Counted from the stretch's first letter, positions 36,533 to 45,703 are shown. The stretch is 64,000 nt of DNA from Alteromonas sp. ALT199 (GCF_018619335.1 NZ_JAHHDX010000152.1:1-64000), one strand, 5' to 3'. Numbers and translations: made by a program. Notes: generated from the letters alone by a model not told the origin.

Positions 36533-39076
36533 GTGCACAATGATGAGGGAAAAATTCACGTACGCGGTGCCCGTGTACACAACTTAAAAAATATCAGTAT
36601 CGATATACCGCGAAATGAAGTGGTAGTGTTTACCGGTGTATCTGGCTCAGGAAAATCTTCTTTGGCTTTCGGTACGCTTTACGCAGAAGCTCAGCACCGC
36701 TATTTAGATTCAATATCACCTTATGCCAGACGGTTAATTGAGCAGGTGGAGAAGCCTGACGTAGACGCAATTGAAGGTTTACCGCCCGCTGTGGGGCTAC
36801 ACCAGCGCCGAGGCGCACCCTCAGTTCGTTCTTCTGTTGGCAGTATCACCACGCTATCTAATAGTCTGCGAATGCTTTATTCCCGGGCAGGCGACTATCC
36901 CGAAGGACAAAACATTGTTTACGCTGACGGTTTCTCTCCTAATACGCCTGAAGGTGCATGTGAACACTGTGACGGTATTGGAAAAGTTTTTGACACACTA
37001 GCTCATCGCCTTGTACCCGACGACAGCCTCACTATACGTGAGGGCGCTGTGGCAGCTTGGCCTGGCGCGTGGCAGGGTAAAAACCTTGTTAGGGTGCTAT
37101 TATCCCTTGATATTGATGTTGATATTCCATGGCGTGAGTTGCCTCAAAAAACGCGTGACTGGATTTTATACACTGACGAAATGCCACAGGTACCCGTATA
37201 TCGAAATTATAACCTCGCGCAAACCCGTAAAGCACAACAAGAGGGTGAACCTGCCAGCTACAATGGTAAGTTTATCAGTGCGCGGCGTCATGTGCTCGAT
37301 ACCTTCAAAACGTCTCAAAAAGAGAAAATGAAGCAGCGAATAGCTCCCTTTATATCTGTTGAAGCATGTCGGGTTTGCAGTGGAAAAAAGCTTAAGCAAA
37401 AAGCGCTAGCAGTGAAAGTTGATGGCTTAGATATTATTGATTTTTCAAGGCTGCCACTACAGCAAGTTCACGAGAAGCTTCAGGCGTTAAGAAATTCAGT
37501 CGACGGCGATACTTCAGAGCGTGGTCAGGTAATACGCAATATTACGGGCGACGTTATTGAAAGAGTGAAACCGATAATAGCGCTTGGGCTTCATTACCTT
37601 TCGTTAGATAGAAGTACAACAAGTATCTCAGTCGGAGAACTGCAGCGATTGCGCCTAGCGACTCAGCTTAAATCAAACCTATTTGGCGTTGTCTTTGTAA
37701 TGGATGAACCTTCATCAGGTCTTCACCCTCGCGATGTCGAAGGGCTTATTCGCGCACTTCACAATATTACCGAAACGGGAAATTCACTGCTTGTTGTCGA
37801 GCACAATCCTTACGTTATTAAAGGCGCTAACTGGGTTGTAGACGTGGGGCCGCGAGCGGGGGTAAACGGAGGTGAGCTTGTTTATAGTGGGCCGGTTAAG
37901 GAACTGGCAAGCATAAAAAACTCCCCAACGGCAGACTATATTTTTAATAATAAAGCACTTAGTCAGCGTATCAAACGCAAGTCATCGGGGGTATTACGTT
38001 TAAAAGACGTGTCTAGAAACAACGTCAGCCATGTTGATATTGATATTCCACTTGGTGTGATGACCTGTGTCACTGGCGTTTCCGGCTCTGGAAAGTCGAG
38101 TCTGATTAGCCAAGCATTAGTTGAGTTAGTCAAAGACGGTTTAAGTACAGCCGAGAAAGAAGGGAAGCGAGCGCAAGAAACAAGAGAAACGAAAGAACTG
38201 CTTACTGACGCCAATTCGCTTCTTGCTCAAGATGCTTTGCCACATAAAAGTGAGCCGCAGCAAGGCTGCATTGAAAGCGGGCTTGATGAGTTAAGTCGTA
38301 TAGTTGTAGTAGATCAGTCTCCCATTGGCAGGACACCCCGTTCAACATTGGCAACCTATACTGGCATATTTGACCAAATCAGAAGTTTATTTGCTTCAAC
38401 CGAAGAAGCAAAATACCGTGGGTACGATGCGGGCCACTTTTCGTTTAACGTGGCTAAAGGGCGGTGCCCACATTGTGAAGGCTTGGGTGTGGTATCGGTA
38501 GAACTACTGTTTATGCCGAGCGTTTATTCCCCCTGTACCGTTTGTAACGGTCAGCGTTTTAACGACAACGTACTGGAAGTTAATTACAACGAACATTCTA
38601 TCGCTGATGTATTATCGCTAACGGTTGAAGAAGCATTATCTGTATTTGATAGTAATCAAGTTATTTCGCGGGGCCTTCAAACGCTAATAAACGTAGGGCT
38701 TGGTTATCTTACCCTGGGGCAAAGTGCTACCGAATTATCAGGCGGCGAGGCGCAGCGCATTAAATTAGCGTCAGAACTGAAACGCGCTCAAAATGCTAAT
38801 ACCCTTTACGTGCTCGATGAACCTACAACAGGTTTACACCTTTCAGACACTTCGCTACTAATGCAGCATTTAACTACGTTAGTTGAAACGGGGAATACGG
38901 TGGTGATGGTTGAACACAATATGCAGGTGGCGGCTGTGAGTGATCACATTATAGATATGGGGCCAGGTGCTGGTGATGAGGGAGGTGGAATTGTTGCTGA
39001 GGGTAGCCCAGAGGACGTTGCTAAGGTTAAACAAAGTGCAACAGCCCCATTTTTGAAGGCGAGTTTGGCCTACTGA
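36533..39076 (+). CDS. uvrA2: UvrA2-type excinuclease ATPase paralogue
   Basis: An 847-residue UvrA paralogue with two ABC ATPase halves. Walker A motifs GVSGSGKSSL appear twice, the C-terminal signature LSGGEAQRIKLA is canonical, and the first signature is degenerate (ISVGELQRLRLATQL). Zinc-finger cysteines are present (GACEHCDGIGKV, ACRVCSGKK, RCPHCEG, SPCTVCNG). The stretch normally holding the UvrB-binding domain is missing between LYSRAGDYPEG and FSPNTPEGACEHC. UvrA2 proteins of this kind are linked to tolerance of DNA-binding drugs or crosslinkers. GTG start with AGGTGA upstream. Confidence 0.88.
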   Translation: MHNDEGKIHVRGARVHNLKNISIDIPRNEVVVFTGVSGSGKSSLAFGTLYAEAQHRYLDSISPYARRLIEQVEKPDVDAIEGLPPAVGLHQRRGAPSVRSSVGSITTLSNSLRMLYSRAGDYPEGQNIVYADGFSPNTPEGACEHCDGIGKVFDTLAHRLVPDDSLTIREGAVAAWPGAWQGKNLVRVLLSLDIDVDIPWRELPQKTRDWILYTDEMPQVPVYRNYNLAQTRKAQQEGEPASYNGKFISARRHVLDTFKTSQKEKMKQRIAPFISVEACRVCSGKKLKQKALAVKVDGLDIIDFSRLPLQQVHEKLQALRNSVDGDTSERGQVIRNITGDVIERVKPIIALGLHYLSLDRSTTSISVGELQRLRLATQLKSNLFGVVFVMDEPSSGLHPRDVEGLIRALHNITETGNSLLVVEHNPYVIKGANWVVDVGPRAGVNGGELVYSGPVKELASIKNSPTADYIFNNKALSQRIKRKSSGVLRLKDVSRNNVSHVDIDIPLGVMTCVTGVSGSGKSSLISQALVELVKDGLSTAEKEGKRAQETRETKELLTDANSLLAQDALPHKSEPQQGCIESGLDELSRIVVVDQSPIGRTPRSTLATYTGIFDQIRSLFASTEEAKYRGYDAGHFSFNVAKGRCPHCEGLGVVSVELLFMPSVYSPCTVCNGQRFNDNVLEVNYNEHSIADVLSLTVEEALSVFDSNQVISRGLQTLINVGLGYLTLGQSATELSGGEAQRIKLASELKRAQNANTLYVLDEPTTGLHLSDTSLLMQHLTTLVETGNTVVMVEHNMQVAAVSDHIIDMGPGAGDEGGGIVAEGSPEDVAKVKQSATAPFLKASLAY

Positions 39077-39254
39077 ATAGCTTTTAGTTGGTGAATTCTA
39101 TTTGACTGAGCGTAGGAATACGTACCCTTTCGAGGGGACTGAAGTAGTAGTTAATTATATAAGAAACCACGTAAACTCATATTTGTACCTTAAAAAGAAA
39201 TATTAATTAAAGAGTATTTCACTTTTTGCAATACAGTGTGGTGAAAACTGCTGT

Positions 39255-39278
39255 TGACTTATAGACGTCTATACGGCA
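39255..39278. promoter_or_regulatory. Met-box-like operator before thrL
   Basis: The centre is the perfect MetJ box AGACGTCT (39263-39270) inside the 14-base palindrome TATAGACGTCTATA (39260-39273). The flanking 8-base blocks TGACTTAT (39255-39262) and ATACGGCA (39271-39278) each match the box at five of eight positions in the same register. A TTGACT at 39254-39259 could be the -35 element, so binding would block the thr promoter. MetJ control of thrA is inferred, not known to me. Confidence 0.5.
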
Positions 39279-39288
39279 AATTGCTTGT

Positions 39289-39360
39289 ATGAAAAAGATT
39301 CTACTTACTCGCACCACCATTATGTTAATTACCACCTTAAAAAGGGCGGTCGCTGACTAG
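39289..39360 (+). CDS. thrL: thr operon leader peptide ThrL
   Basis: A 23-residue ORF, MKKILLTRTTIMLITTLKRA plus VAD, ending TAG at 39358-39360. It contains five Thr codons (including two ACC ACC pairs) and three Ile codons, in a TT-I-M-L-I-TT arrangement like the enterobacterial thr leader. A terminator hairpin follows 23 bases later and thrA 93 bases later. Ribosome stalling at Thr/Ile codons when charged tRNAs are scarce would let transcription pass the attenuator. Confidence 0.88.
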   Translation: MKKILLTRTTIMLITTLKRAVAD

Positions 39361-39382
39361 TGCAAGTAAGCAAAAGACAACG

Positions 39383-39415
39383 AAAGCCCGCCTAACACAG
39401 AGCGGGCTTTTTTTT
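39383..39415 (+). terminator. thr attenuator
   Basis: AAAGCCCGC (39383-39391) pairs with GCGGGCTTT (39402-39410), with a 10-base loop and T residues to 39415. It lies between thrL and thrA and is the intrinsic terminator of transcription attenuation. Confidence 0.9.
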
Positions 39416-39453
39416 ACACACGTTTTAGCATGCGTAACCTTAAGGAGCAGCAT

Positions 39454-41919
39454 ATGAAAGTCTTAAAGTTTGGGGGTTCTTCTCTAGCCGATGCACCGCG
39501 ATACATGCGCGTTATGGAAATTAGCACGGCAACCCACCAAACCGACGGTGCTGCGGTTGTACTTTCTGCCCCAAAGGGGGTAACGAACGCGCTTTCACTA
39601 CTTTGTGAACAAGCAGCCGCGGGTGAAGATTTCCAGCCATTATTCGATAAGTTGAACGACACGGTTACCGGCATTGCCAACGACCTGAACGATGAGTTCG
39701 ACGGGTTTGAGCACACAAGTGTGGTGGAATTTATCAATAGTCACTTGTCAGTATTAAAGCAGCACCTTGAAGGCATTAAATTGCTAGGCGTTGCGCCAGA
39801 TAATGTTGCTGCTGGTATTCTTAGCATTGGCGAATACATCTCAGTGACGCTTTTTAGCGCTATGCTATCGGCTAAAGGGATCGCAAATCGCGTTATCGAC
39901 CCGGTTAAATATGTACTTGCCGAGGGTGATTACCTAGACAGCATTGCCGACGTTTCACTAAGTAAAGCGCGTTTTTCAGATGTGCCTACCGATGGCAGTG
40001 AGTTTTTGGTTATGCCCGGGTTCGTTGCCGTTAACGAAGCTGGCGAAAAAGTAACCCTAGGACGCAATGGCTCTGACTATTCAGCGGCTATTTTGGCGGC
40101 CTGCATTGACGCAAGCTGTTGTGAAATTTGGACAGACGTAGACGGTGTTTACAACGCTGATCCAAATCAAGTTGAAGGTGCGGTACTGCTTGATAAGTTG
40201 ACTTATCAAGAAGCCATGGAATTGTCTTATTTCGGCGCGAAAGTACTTCACCCTAAAACTATAGGACCTATCGCCCAGCACCACATTCCTTGTTTGATAA
40301 GAAATACGTTAAATCCGGCAGCGCCTGGTACGCTAATCAGCAATGAAAAAAGCGAAGTGTGGACGTCGGTTAAAGGTATTTCACAGCTTGATAATGTCAC
40401 CATGTTCAACGTGGCAGGCCCTGGTCTTAAAGGCATGGTGGGCATGGCAAGTCGGGTGTTTGAAGTGATGTCTAACGCCAATATTTCAATTAGCCTTATT
40501 ACACAATCATCTTCGGAATACTCAATTAGTTTCTGTATTCAAAGCAAAGACGCCAGCCGTGCATTAACGCTACTTGAAGATGCCTTCGCACTAGAGCTTC
40601 AAAACCAATTGTTAGACCCTATCGAAGTGCGTCATGACCTAGCCATTGTTACCTTAGTGGGCGATGGCATGCGTCAGACTAAAGGGTTGGCAGCGCGTTT
40701 CTTTAACTCGCTTGCCCAAGCACGAGTAAACAATGTTGCTATTGCTCAGGGCTCTTCAGAGCGCTCTATTTCGACAGTAATTGAATGTAAGCGTGCTAAG
40801 AAAGCAGTAAAGGTTATTCACCAGAATTTTTTCTCTGATCGCCATACCATAGACGTATTCCTAGTAGGGTGTGGCAATGTGGGAACTGAACTGCTAGGCC
40901 AAATTCAAAAACAACAGCCAGCACTTTTAAAACGCAATATTCAATTGCGCGTTTACGGTATTGCAAATAGTCGTAAATTGCTGCTTAACAGCCATGGTGT
41001 TGATTTAAATAGCGATTGGAATGCGGCACTTGACTCAGCAAGTGAAGGCTTGAGCGTAGAACGCCTGCATCAATTTGCGAACGATAACAGCCTGGTCAAC
41101 CCTGTCATTGTTGATTGTACTAGTCATGAAGCAATCGCACAGAAATACGTAGACATGATGGAAAGCGGCTTCCACGTAGTGACGCCAAACAAAAAGGCGA
41201 ATACCAGCGCAATGTCTTACTATCGAAAGCTGCGTAAAACGGCACTTACTACGAACCGTCAATATCTCTATGAGACAACAGTGGGTGCGGGTCTTCCTGT
41301 CATTGATAACCTACAAAAGTTATTTAGCGCAGGTGACGTACTGCATCGGTTTGAAGGTATTCTTTCCGGTAGTTTATCTTACGTGTTCGGTAAACTTGAA
41401 GAAGGAATGAGCTTGTCTCGAGCTACGCAAACCGCGAAGGATAACGGCTTTACTGAGCCAGACCCTCGTGATGATTTAAGCGGTATGGATGTAGCGCGTA
41501 AGCTACTTATCATGGCCCGTGAAGCCGATTTAGAGCTTGAACTTTCTGATATCGAAATTGAGTCGGTTCTGCCAGCGGGGTTTGCAGAAGACTGTTCGAT
41601 TGACGAATTTATGGAGCAGCTACCTGAGTTAGATGCAGCGATGAATGAAAAAGTTGAGGCGGCCAGAGCAGAAGGTAAAGTGCTTCGTTATATCGGCAGC
41701 ATTGAAGATGGAAAATGCAAAGTAAGTATTCAGGCAGTACCCGCTAGCAACCCACTTTCACAAGTGAAAGACGGCGAGAATGCGCTGGCTATTAACAGTG
41801 ACTACTACAGCCCAATTCCTTACGTAATCAGAGGATATGGTGCAGGTGGTACGGTAACCGCCGCAGGGGTGTTTGCTGACATTTTACGTACCATGCCGTG
41901 GAAACAAATGGCCCACTAA
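39454..41919 (+). CDS. thrA: Bifunctional aspartokinase I / homoserine dehydrogenase I
   Basis: An 821-residue fusion enzyme, the E. coli ThrA length. The aspartokinase half starts KVLKFGGSSLADAPRYMRV and has the RNGSDYSAAILAA motif. ACT regulatory domains follow (about 310-460, e.g. SLITQSSSEYSISFCI). Homoserine dehydrogenase occupies the C-terminal half, with FLVGCGNVGTELLGQI and TVGAGLPVID. It catalyses the first and third steps from aspartate and is feedback-inhibited by threonine. The ATG is six bases after AAGGAG (39442-39447). Confidence 0.97.
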   Translation: MKVLKFGGSSLADAPRYMRVMEISTATHQTDGAAVVLSAPKGVTNALSLLCEQAAAGEDFQPLFDKLNDTVTGIANDLNDEFDGFEHTSVVEFINSHLSVLKQHLEGIKLLGVAPDNVAAGILSIGEYISVTLFSAMLSAKGIANRVIDPVKYVLAEGDYLDSIADVSLSKARFSDVPTDGSEFLVMPGFVAVNEAGEKVTLGRNGSDYSAAILAACIDASCCEIWTDVDGVYNADPNQVEGAVLLDKLTYQEAMELSYFGAKVLHPKTIGPIAQHHIPCLIRNTLNPAAPGTLISNEKSEVWTSVKGISQLDNVTMFNVAGPGLKGMVGMASRVFEVMSNANISISLITQSSSEYSISFCIQSKDASRALTLLEDAFALELQNQLLDPIEVRHDLAIVTLVGDGMRQTKGLAARFFNSLAQARVNNVAIAQGSSERSISTVIECKRAKKAVKVIHQNFFSDRHTIDVFLVGCGNVGTELLGQIQKQQPALLKRNIQLRVYGIANSRKLLLNSHGVDLNSDWNAALDSASEGLSVERLHQFANDNSLVNPVIVDCTSHEAIAQKYVDMMESGFHVVTPNKKANTSAMSYYRKLRKTALTTNRQYLYETTVGAGLPVIDNLQKLFSAGDVLHRFEGILSGSLSYVFGKLEEGMSLSRATQTAKDNGFTEPDPRDDLSGMDVARKLLIMAREADLELELSDIEIESVLPAGFAEDCSIDEFMEQLPELDAAMNEKVEAARAEGKVLRYIGSIEDGKCKVSIQAVPASNPLSQVKDGENALAINSDYYSPIPYVIRGYGAGGTVTAAGVFADILRTMPWKQMAH

Positions 41920-42002
41920 CGGCTAATGTACACTTAATCTGCTTAATGTGAGCAATAAGCGTTTGAAAAAAGAGACTCGAAGATGCGACTTAGGTCAGTG
42001 CC

Positions 42003-42028
42003 TTTTAGGCGTTAATTTTAGGCGCTAA
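42003..42028. repeat. Two tandem 13-base repeats in the thrA-thrB spacer
   Basis: TTTTAGGCGTTAA (42003-42015) is followed directly by TTTTAGGCGCTAA (42016-42028), differing in one base. The 147-base thrA-thrB gap otherwise shows only the thrB ribosome-binding region. Confidence 0.7.
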
Positions 42029-42066
42029 TGTAATGTCTATGTCGCAAGCGAAGTAAGAGAAATAAT

Positions 42067-43011
42067 ATGAAAGCATTAAAGGCCTTTGCGCCGGCATCAA
42101 TTGGAAACGTAAGCTTAGGCTTTGACGTACTTGGCGCAGCGCTTGCACCGGTTGACGGCACCAAGCTAGGTGACGAGGTAGAAATAAAAGCGGCTGCTTC
42201 ATTTTCGTTAGAAACAGTAGGGCGCTTTGCTCACAAACTTCCGGGCGATGCCGATAGCAATATTGTCACTAAGTGCTACCACTATTTTTGTGAGCAGATG
42301 GAAAAAGCTGGAAGGCCGACATCTCCTGTTGCGCTTACGCTACACAAAAACCTACCCATTGGTAGTGGTTTAGGTTCAAGCGCAAGCTCTATTGTGGCAG
42401 CGTTTGCGGCACTTAATGCTTACTTCGATACCCCATTTAATGAAGATACACTACTTATTATGATGGGTGAGCTAGAAGGTCAAATAAGCGGTAGTATTCA
42501 CTACGACAATGTCGCGCCATGTTACTTAGGTGGTATGACGTTGATGACAGGTAGCGACGCGCCGGTCACACTGTCTTTACCTCTTAACGACAATTGGTAC
42601 TATGCGGTGTGCTATTCAGGCATTAGCGTATCAACAGCGGCTGCTCGCGATATCCTACCTAAGCAAGTGGATATGGCGACAGCACTAACATTCGGACGTC
42701 AGTTAGGAGTGTTTGTACACGCACTGCATGCAAGTAACTTTGACTTGGCAGCGTCTGTAATGAAAGATGTCATTGCCGAGCCTTACAGAAAATCGCTGCT
42801 GCCAGGCTTTGATGAAGCACGCGCGTTTAGCGAACAAGCGGGCGCGCTCGCGTTTGGTATTTCGGGCTCAGGGCCAACAGTGTTTGCCGTATGCCCAAGC
42901 AAAGAGCAGGCGGAAAAAGTCACAGGATATTTAACCGCGAACTACATTCAAAACGAAGATGGCTTTAGCCATGTGTGCCAAATACCAAGCCAAGGTACTA
43001 TTATTTCTTAA
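42067..43011 (+). CDS. thrB: Homoserine kinase
   Basis: A 314-residue GHMP kinase. The ATP-binding motif is LPIGSGLGSSASSIVAA and the N-terminus has APASIGNVSLGFDVLG. It phosphorylates homoserine to O-phosphohomoserine, the substrate of ThrC. The GISGSGPTVFA segment near the C-terminus is typical. It lies second in the thr operon, followed by an unusual tandem-repeat spacer that begins at its stop codon. Confidence 0.97.
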   Translation: MKALKAFAPASIGNVSLGFDVLGAALAPVDGTKLGDEVEIKAAASFSLETVGRFAHKLPGDADSNIVTKCYHYFCEQMEKAGRPTSPVALTLHKNLPIGSGLGSSASSIVAAFAALNAYFDTPFNEDTLLIMMGELEGQISGSIHYDNVAPCYLGGMTLMTGSDAPVTLSLPLNDNWYYAVCYSGISVSTAAARDILPKQVDMATALTFGRQLGVFVHALHASNFDLAASVMKDVIAEPYRKSLLPGFDEARAFSEQAGALAFGISGSGPTVFAVCPSKEQAEKVTGYLTANYIQNEDGFSHVCQIPSQGTIIS

Positions 43012-43091
43012 AGGACATGATTTCTTAAAGGCATATGGTTTCTTAAAGGTACATGACTTCTTAAAAGCACATGATTTCTTAAAGACATAGT
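43004..43091. repeat. Five-copy tandem repeat between thrB and thrC
   Basis: Five copies of a 17-18 base unit, consensus TTTCTTAAAGGNACATGA, begin at 43004, 43021, 43039, 43057 and 43075. The first copy contains the thrB stop codon. Each of the first four contains an AAAGG- or AAAAG-like element and an ATG, and each ATG opens ATG-NNN-TCT-TAA (M-I-S, M-V-S, M-T-S, M-I-S) into the next copy. It looks like an expanded copy of the thrB 3' end. The last copy is diverged. Confidence 0.85.
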
Positions 43092-43166
43092 AACCTATAA
43101 AAGCGCAGTGGTTTTTTAAAAGATTAAAAGGGCAGCATATCTGCCCAACTATAAAGGTAACAGCAA

Positions 43167-44450
43167 GTGGAATTGGTAAATTTAAAAGATTCATCGGACA
43201 CAGCAAATTTTGCCGAAGCCGTTAAGCGTGGCTTAGGTAGAAACCAAGGGCTTTATTTTCCAGAGCATATTCCTACTCTAGATAATATTGACGAATTGTT
43301 GGAAAAGCCGTTTGTCGAGCGCAGTATTGACGTGCTTCGCGCGCTTATTGGCGACGAGCTGAATAATGGCGAATTAGACGAAGTTGTTCAAACCGCGTTT
43401 GCGTTTGGTGCGCCAGTTGAGCAAGTTAATGATAACGTGTATTGCCTAGAGCTTTTCCACGGCCCAACACTGGCGTTTAAAGATTTTGGCGGCCGTTTCA
43501 TGGCGCAAACTCTTTCGCGCATTAGTGAAGGTAAGCCAGTAACTATCTTAACCGCGACGTCGGGCGATACAGGCGCAGCGGTTGCCCATGCATTCCATGG
43601 TATCGACAACATTAACGTTGTTATCTTGTTCCCTAAAGGCAAAATTAGTGCGCTGCAAGAAAAGTTATTTACGACGCTAGGCGGTAACATTCACACCGTG
43701 GCGATAGAGTCAGACTTTGATGCATGTCAGTCGTTAGTAAAAACCGCATTTGATGATCCTGATGTGCGTGAAGGTCTTCACCTAAACTCAGCAAACTCAA
43801 TTAATATCAGCCGTTTATTAGCCCAAGTGTGCTACTACTTTGAAGCGGTAAGTCAGCTGCCAAAAGAAAAGCGCGATCAGCTCGTTATTTCAGTACCTAG
43901 TGGTAACTTTGGTAACCTAACTGCAGGAATGATTGCTAAATCCTTAGGTCTACCTATTAAGCGCTTTATCGCGGCAACTAACTTAAATGATACTGTACCG
44001 CGCTATCTTAAAACAGGTGAGTGGGACCCTAAATCAACTGTTGCAACTATGTCTAATGCCATGGATGTTAGCCAGCCAAATAACTGGCCGCGTATCGAGG
44101 CGCTTATAGAGCGTGGTTACATTGACAAAGCGTGTCTTAAAGGTGAGATGGTAGATGAAGAGTATACTCAGCTAGCAATGCGTCAATTAGCCCAACAAGG
44201 CTACACCAGTGAGCCGCATGCCGCTATTGCATATCGCGCGGTAAGTCACGACTTAGAAGACGGCGAAATTGGATTGTTCTTAGGAACGGCACACCCAGCT
44301 AAGTTCAGAGAAACAGTAGAAAACGTGTTAGGCAACCCGATTAGCTTACCTAAGCCATTGGCTGACGTAGCAGGCGAAGACAGCTTAGCAGTAGACTTAC
44401 CTGCGTCTTACGATGCACTTAAACAACATATGATGGACTTGCTTAAGTAA
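43167..44450 (+). CDS. thrC: Threonine synthase
   Basis: A 427-residue PLP enzyme, the usual length for the short bacterial form. The PLP lysine lies in [17 protein letters not shown], and [15 protein letters not shown] and [13 protein letters not shown] hold the cofactor phosphate. It converts O-phosphohomoserine to threonine. The start is a GTG with AAAGG upstream (43153-43157). Its stop codon overlaps the ung ATG by one base. Confidence 0.97.
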   Translation: MELVNLKDSSDTANFAEAVKRGLGRNQGLYFPEHIPTLDNIDELLEKPFVERSIDVLRALIGDELNNGELDEVVQTAFAFGAPVEQVNDNVYCLELFHGPTLAFKDFGGRFMAQTLSRISEGKPVTILTATSGDTGAAVAHAFHGIDNINVVILFPKGKISALQEKLFTTLGGNIHTVAIESDFDACQSLVKTAFDDPDVREGLHLNSANSINISRLLAQVCYYFEAVSQLPKEKRDQLVISVPSGNFGNLTAGMIAKSLGLPIKRFIAATNLNDTVPRYLKTGEWDPKSTVATMSNAMDVSQPNNWPRIEALIERGYIDKACLKGEMVDEEYTQLAMRQLAQQGYTSEPHAAIAYRAVSHDLEDGEIGLFLGTAHPAKFRETVENVLGNPISLPKPLADVAGEDSLAVDLPASYDALKQHMMDLLK

Positions 44451-45121
44451 TGACATCATCGGCTTTAACATGGCAAAGCGCGCTTAGTGATGAAAAGCAA
44501 AAAGACTATTTTGTTGAGTTACTTGAGCGCGTGAAACACGCTCGTGAGGCGGGTGGCGTTATTTACCCTCCTCAGTCTGACGTATTTAATGCACTTAAAT
44601 ACACATCGCTTGATGAGGTTAAAGTCGTGATCTTGGGGCAAGACCCGTATCACGGGCCTAATCAAGCGCATGGGCTTTGTTTCTCGGTAAAAGCGGGCGT
44701 TAAAACGCCTCCATCACTTAGGAATGTGTACAAAGAGCTGTTAACTGATATCGACGGTTTCACCGAACCTAGTCACGGCACGCTTACACCTTGGGCGGAA
44801 CAGGGCGTACTCTTACTTAATACTGTGTTAACGGTTGAGCAGGGGAAAGCACATAGCCACGCTAAATGGGGTTGGGAAACATTCACCGATAAGGTTATCG
44901 ATGTGGTTAACGCGAACTGTGAAAATGTGGTGTTTCTTTTGTGGGGAAGCCACGCACAGAAGAAAGGTAAGCATATTGACCGTGACAAACATAAAGTTCT
45001 ACACGCGCCGCACCCGTCACCGCTTTCAGCGCACAGAGGCTTTTTAGGTTGTAAACACTTCAGCCAAACCAATCAATACCTGATTGAAAAGGGCAAAGCA
45101 CCTATCAATTGGCAGGTATAG
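44450..45121 (+). CDS. ung: Uracil-DNA glycosylase
   Basis: A 223-residue family-1 uracil-DNA glycosylase. The water-activating motif is [21 protein letters not shown] and the C-terminal minor-groove loop is [18 protein letters not shown]. It removes uracil from DNA. Its ATG overlaps the thrC stop (TAATG), so it is translationally coupled to the threonine operon. A hairpin terminator follows. Confidence 0.96.
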   Translation: MTSSALTWQSALSDEKQKDYFVELLERVKHAREAGGVIYPPQSDVFNALKYTSLDEVKVVILGQDPYHGPNQAHGLCFSVKAGVKTPPSLRNVYKELLTDIDGFTEPSHGTLTPWAEQGVLLLNTVLTVEQGKAHSHAKWGWETFTDKVIDVVNANCENVVFLLWGSHAQKKGKHIDRDKHKVLHAPHPSPLSAHRGFLGCKHFSQTNQYLIEKGKAPINWQV

Positions 45122-45175
45122 TATTTGTTCACACGCTAAGCTTACGTATGAAGCATTTACAGCACGCTAGAAAGT

Positions 45176-45205
45176 AAAAAGGCCGCCTGTAACAGGCGGC
45201 CTTTT
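45176..45205. terminator. Bidirectional terminator after ung
   Basis: GGCCGCCTG-TAA-CAGGCGGCC stem at 45181-45201, with AAAAA on the left and TTTT on the right. It serves ung on the plus strand and the DUF3545 gene on the minus strand. Confidence 0.88.
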
Positions 45206-45209
45206 AGTT

Positions 45210-45386
45210 TTATCTTTCCAGTGTCTCTAGCTCGTACTCGAAACCACAATCGAGTTCGGCGAGTTCTTTTTCTAAAGCGTACCTATCGCGTAGTGCTTCG
45301 ATTTCTCTCCACTTCCTTTTTTTACTTTTGGTTTTAGCTGGGCTTGCTTCGATGTCTAACATGGCAAATAGATCTGATTTATCCAC
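45210..45386 (-). CDS. DUF3545 family small protein
   Basis: A 58-residue protein, too short to be called easily. It begins MDKSDLFAMLDIEASP, then has the basic block KTKSKKRKWREIEALRDRYA and an acidic end ELAELDCGFEYELETLER. The KKRKWREIEAL-type block is the hallmark of DUF3545. Function unknown; the helix pattern suggests a single amphipathic or coiled helix. The GTG start is supported by AAGGAG six bases upstream. The stop lies next to the bidirectional terminator. Confidence 0.85.
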   Translation of the reverse strand: MDKSDLFAMLDIEASPAKTKSKKRKWREIEALRDRYALEKELAELDCGFEYELETLER

Positions 45387-45665
45387 TGGGATCTCCTTTT
45401 TATACCACTACAACTAATACAGAGTTTTTTGTTTTTAATTCCCTCTGTACGATTTTGTATCACAGCCGCCATTAAAATAAAATAGTTTGGTTTACTTTTT
45501 ATTAACAAATTGTGACGTTATGATGACAAGGGTAAGGAAATGTTCAGTGTGTTTAAAGCGTGAACAATAGCTGTATGTAATTGATACTATTTGTTTTATC
45601 AGTAATCAACTGTACAGTGTTGCGGGCATCAAAAATGTCTGTCGTCTACTCGATGAATACCGCAA
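45387..45665. other. Intergenic region, DUF3545 upstream
   Basis: AT-rich DNA between the DUF3545 gene and the pgi terminator; the whole gene-free stretch runs to 45750. It must hold the DUF3545 promoter (leftward). I see no ORF longer than a few codons with a ribosome-binding site and no strong palindrome except the pgi terminator at its right end. Confidence 0.5.
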
Positions 45666-45703
45666 CAAAAAACGGCCAGCTTTATTTAAAAAGCTGACCG
45701 TTC
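45666..45703 (-). terminator. Terminator of the tal-pgi operon
   Basis: On the minus strand, ACGGTCAGCTTT pairs with AAAGCTGGCCGT (one G-T pair) and is followed by TTTTTT. It lies about 50 bases past the pgi stop codon. Confidence 0.85.

Noticed and set aside
39183-39211. A possible thr promoter with TTGTAC and an AT-rich -10
   Set aside because: The spacing to any TATAAT-like hexamer is wrong, and the alternative TTGACT near the Met-box-like palindrome also lacks a clear -10. I do not call a promoter.
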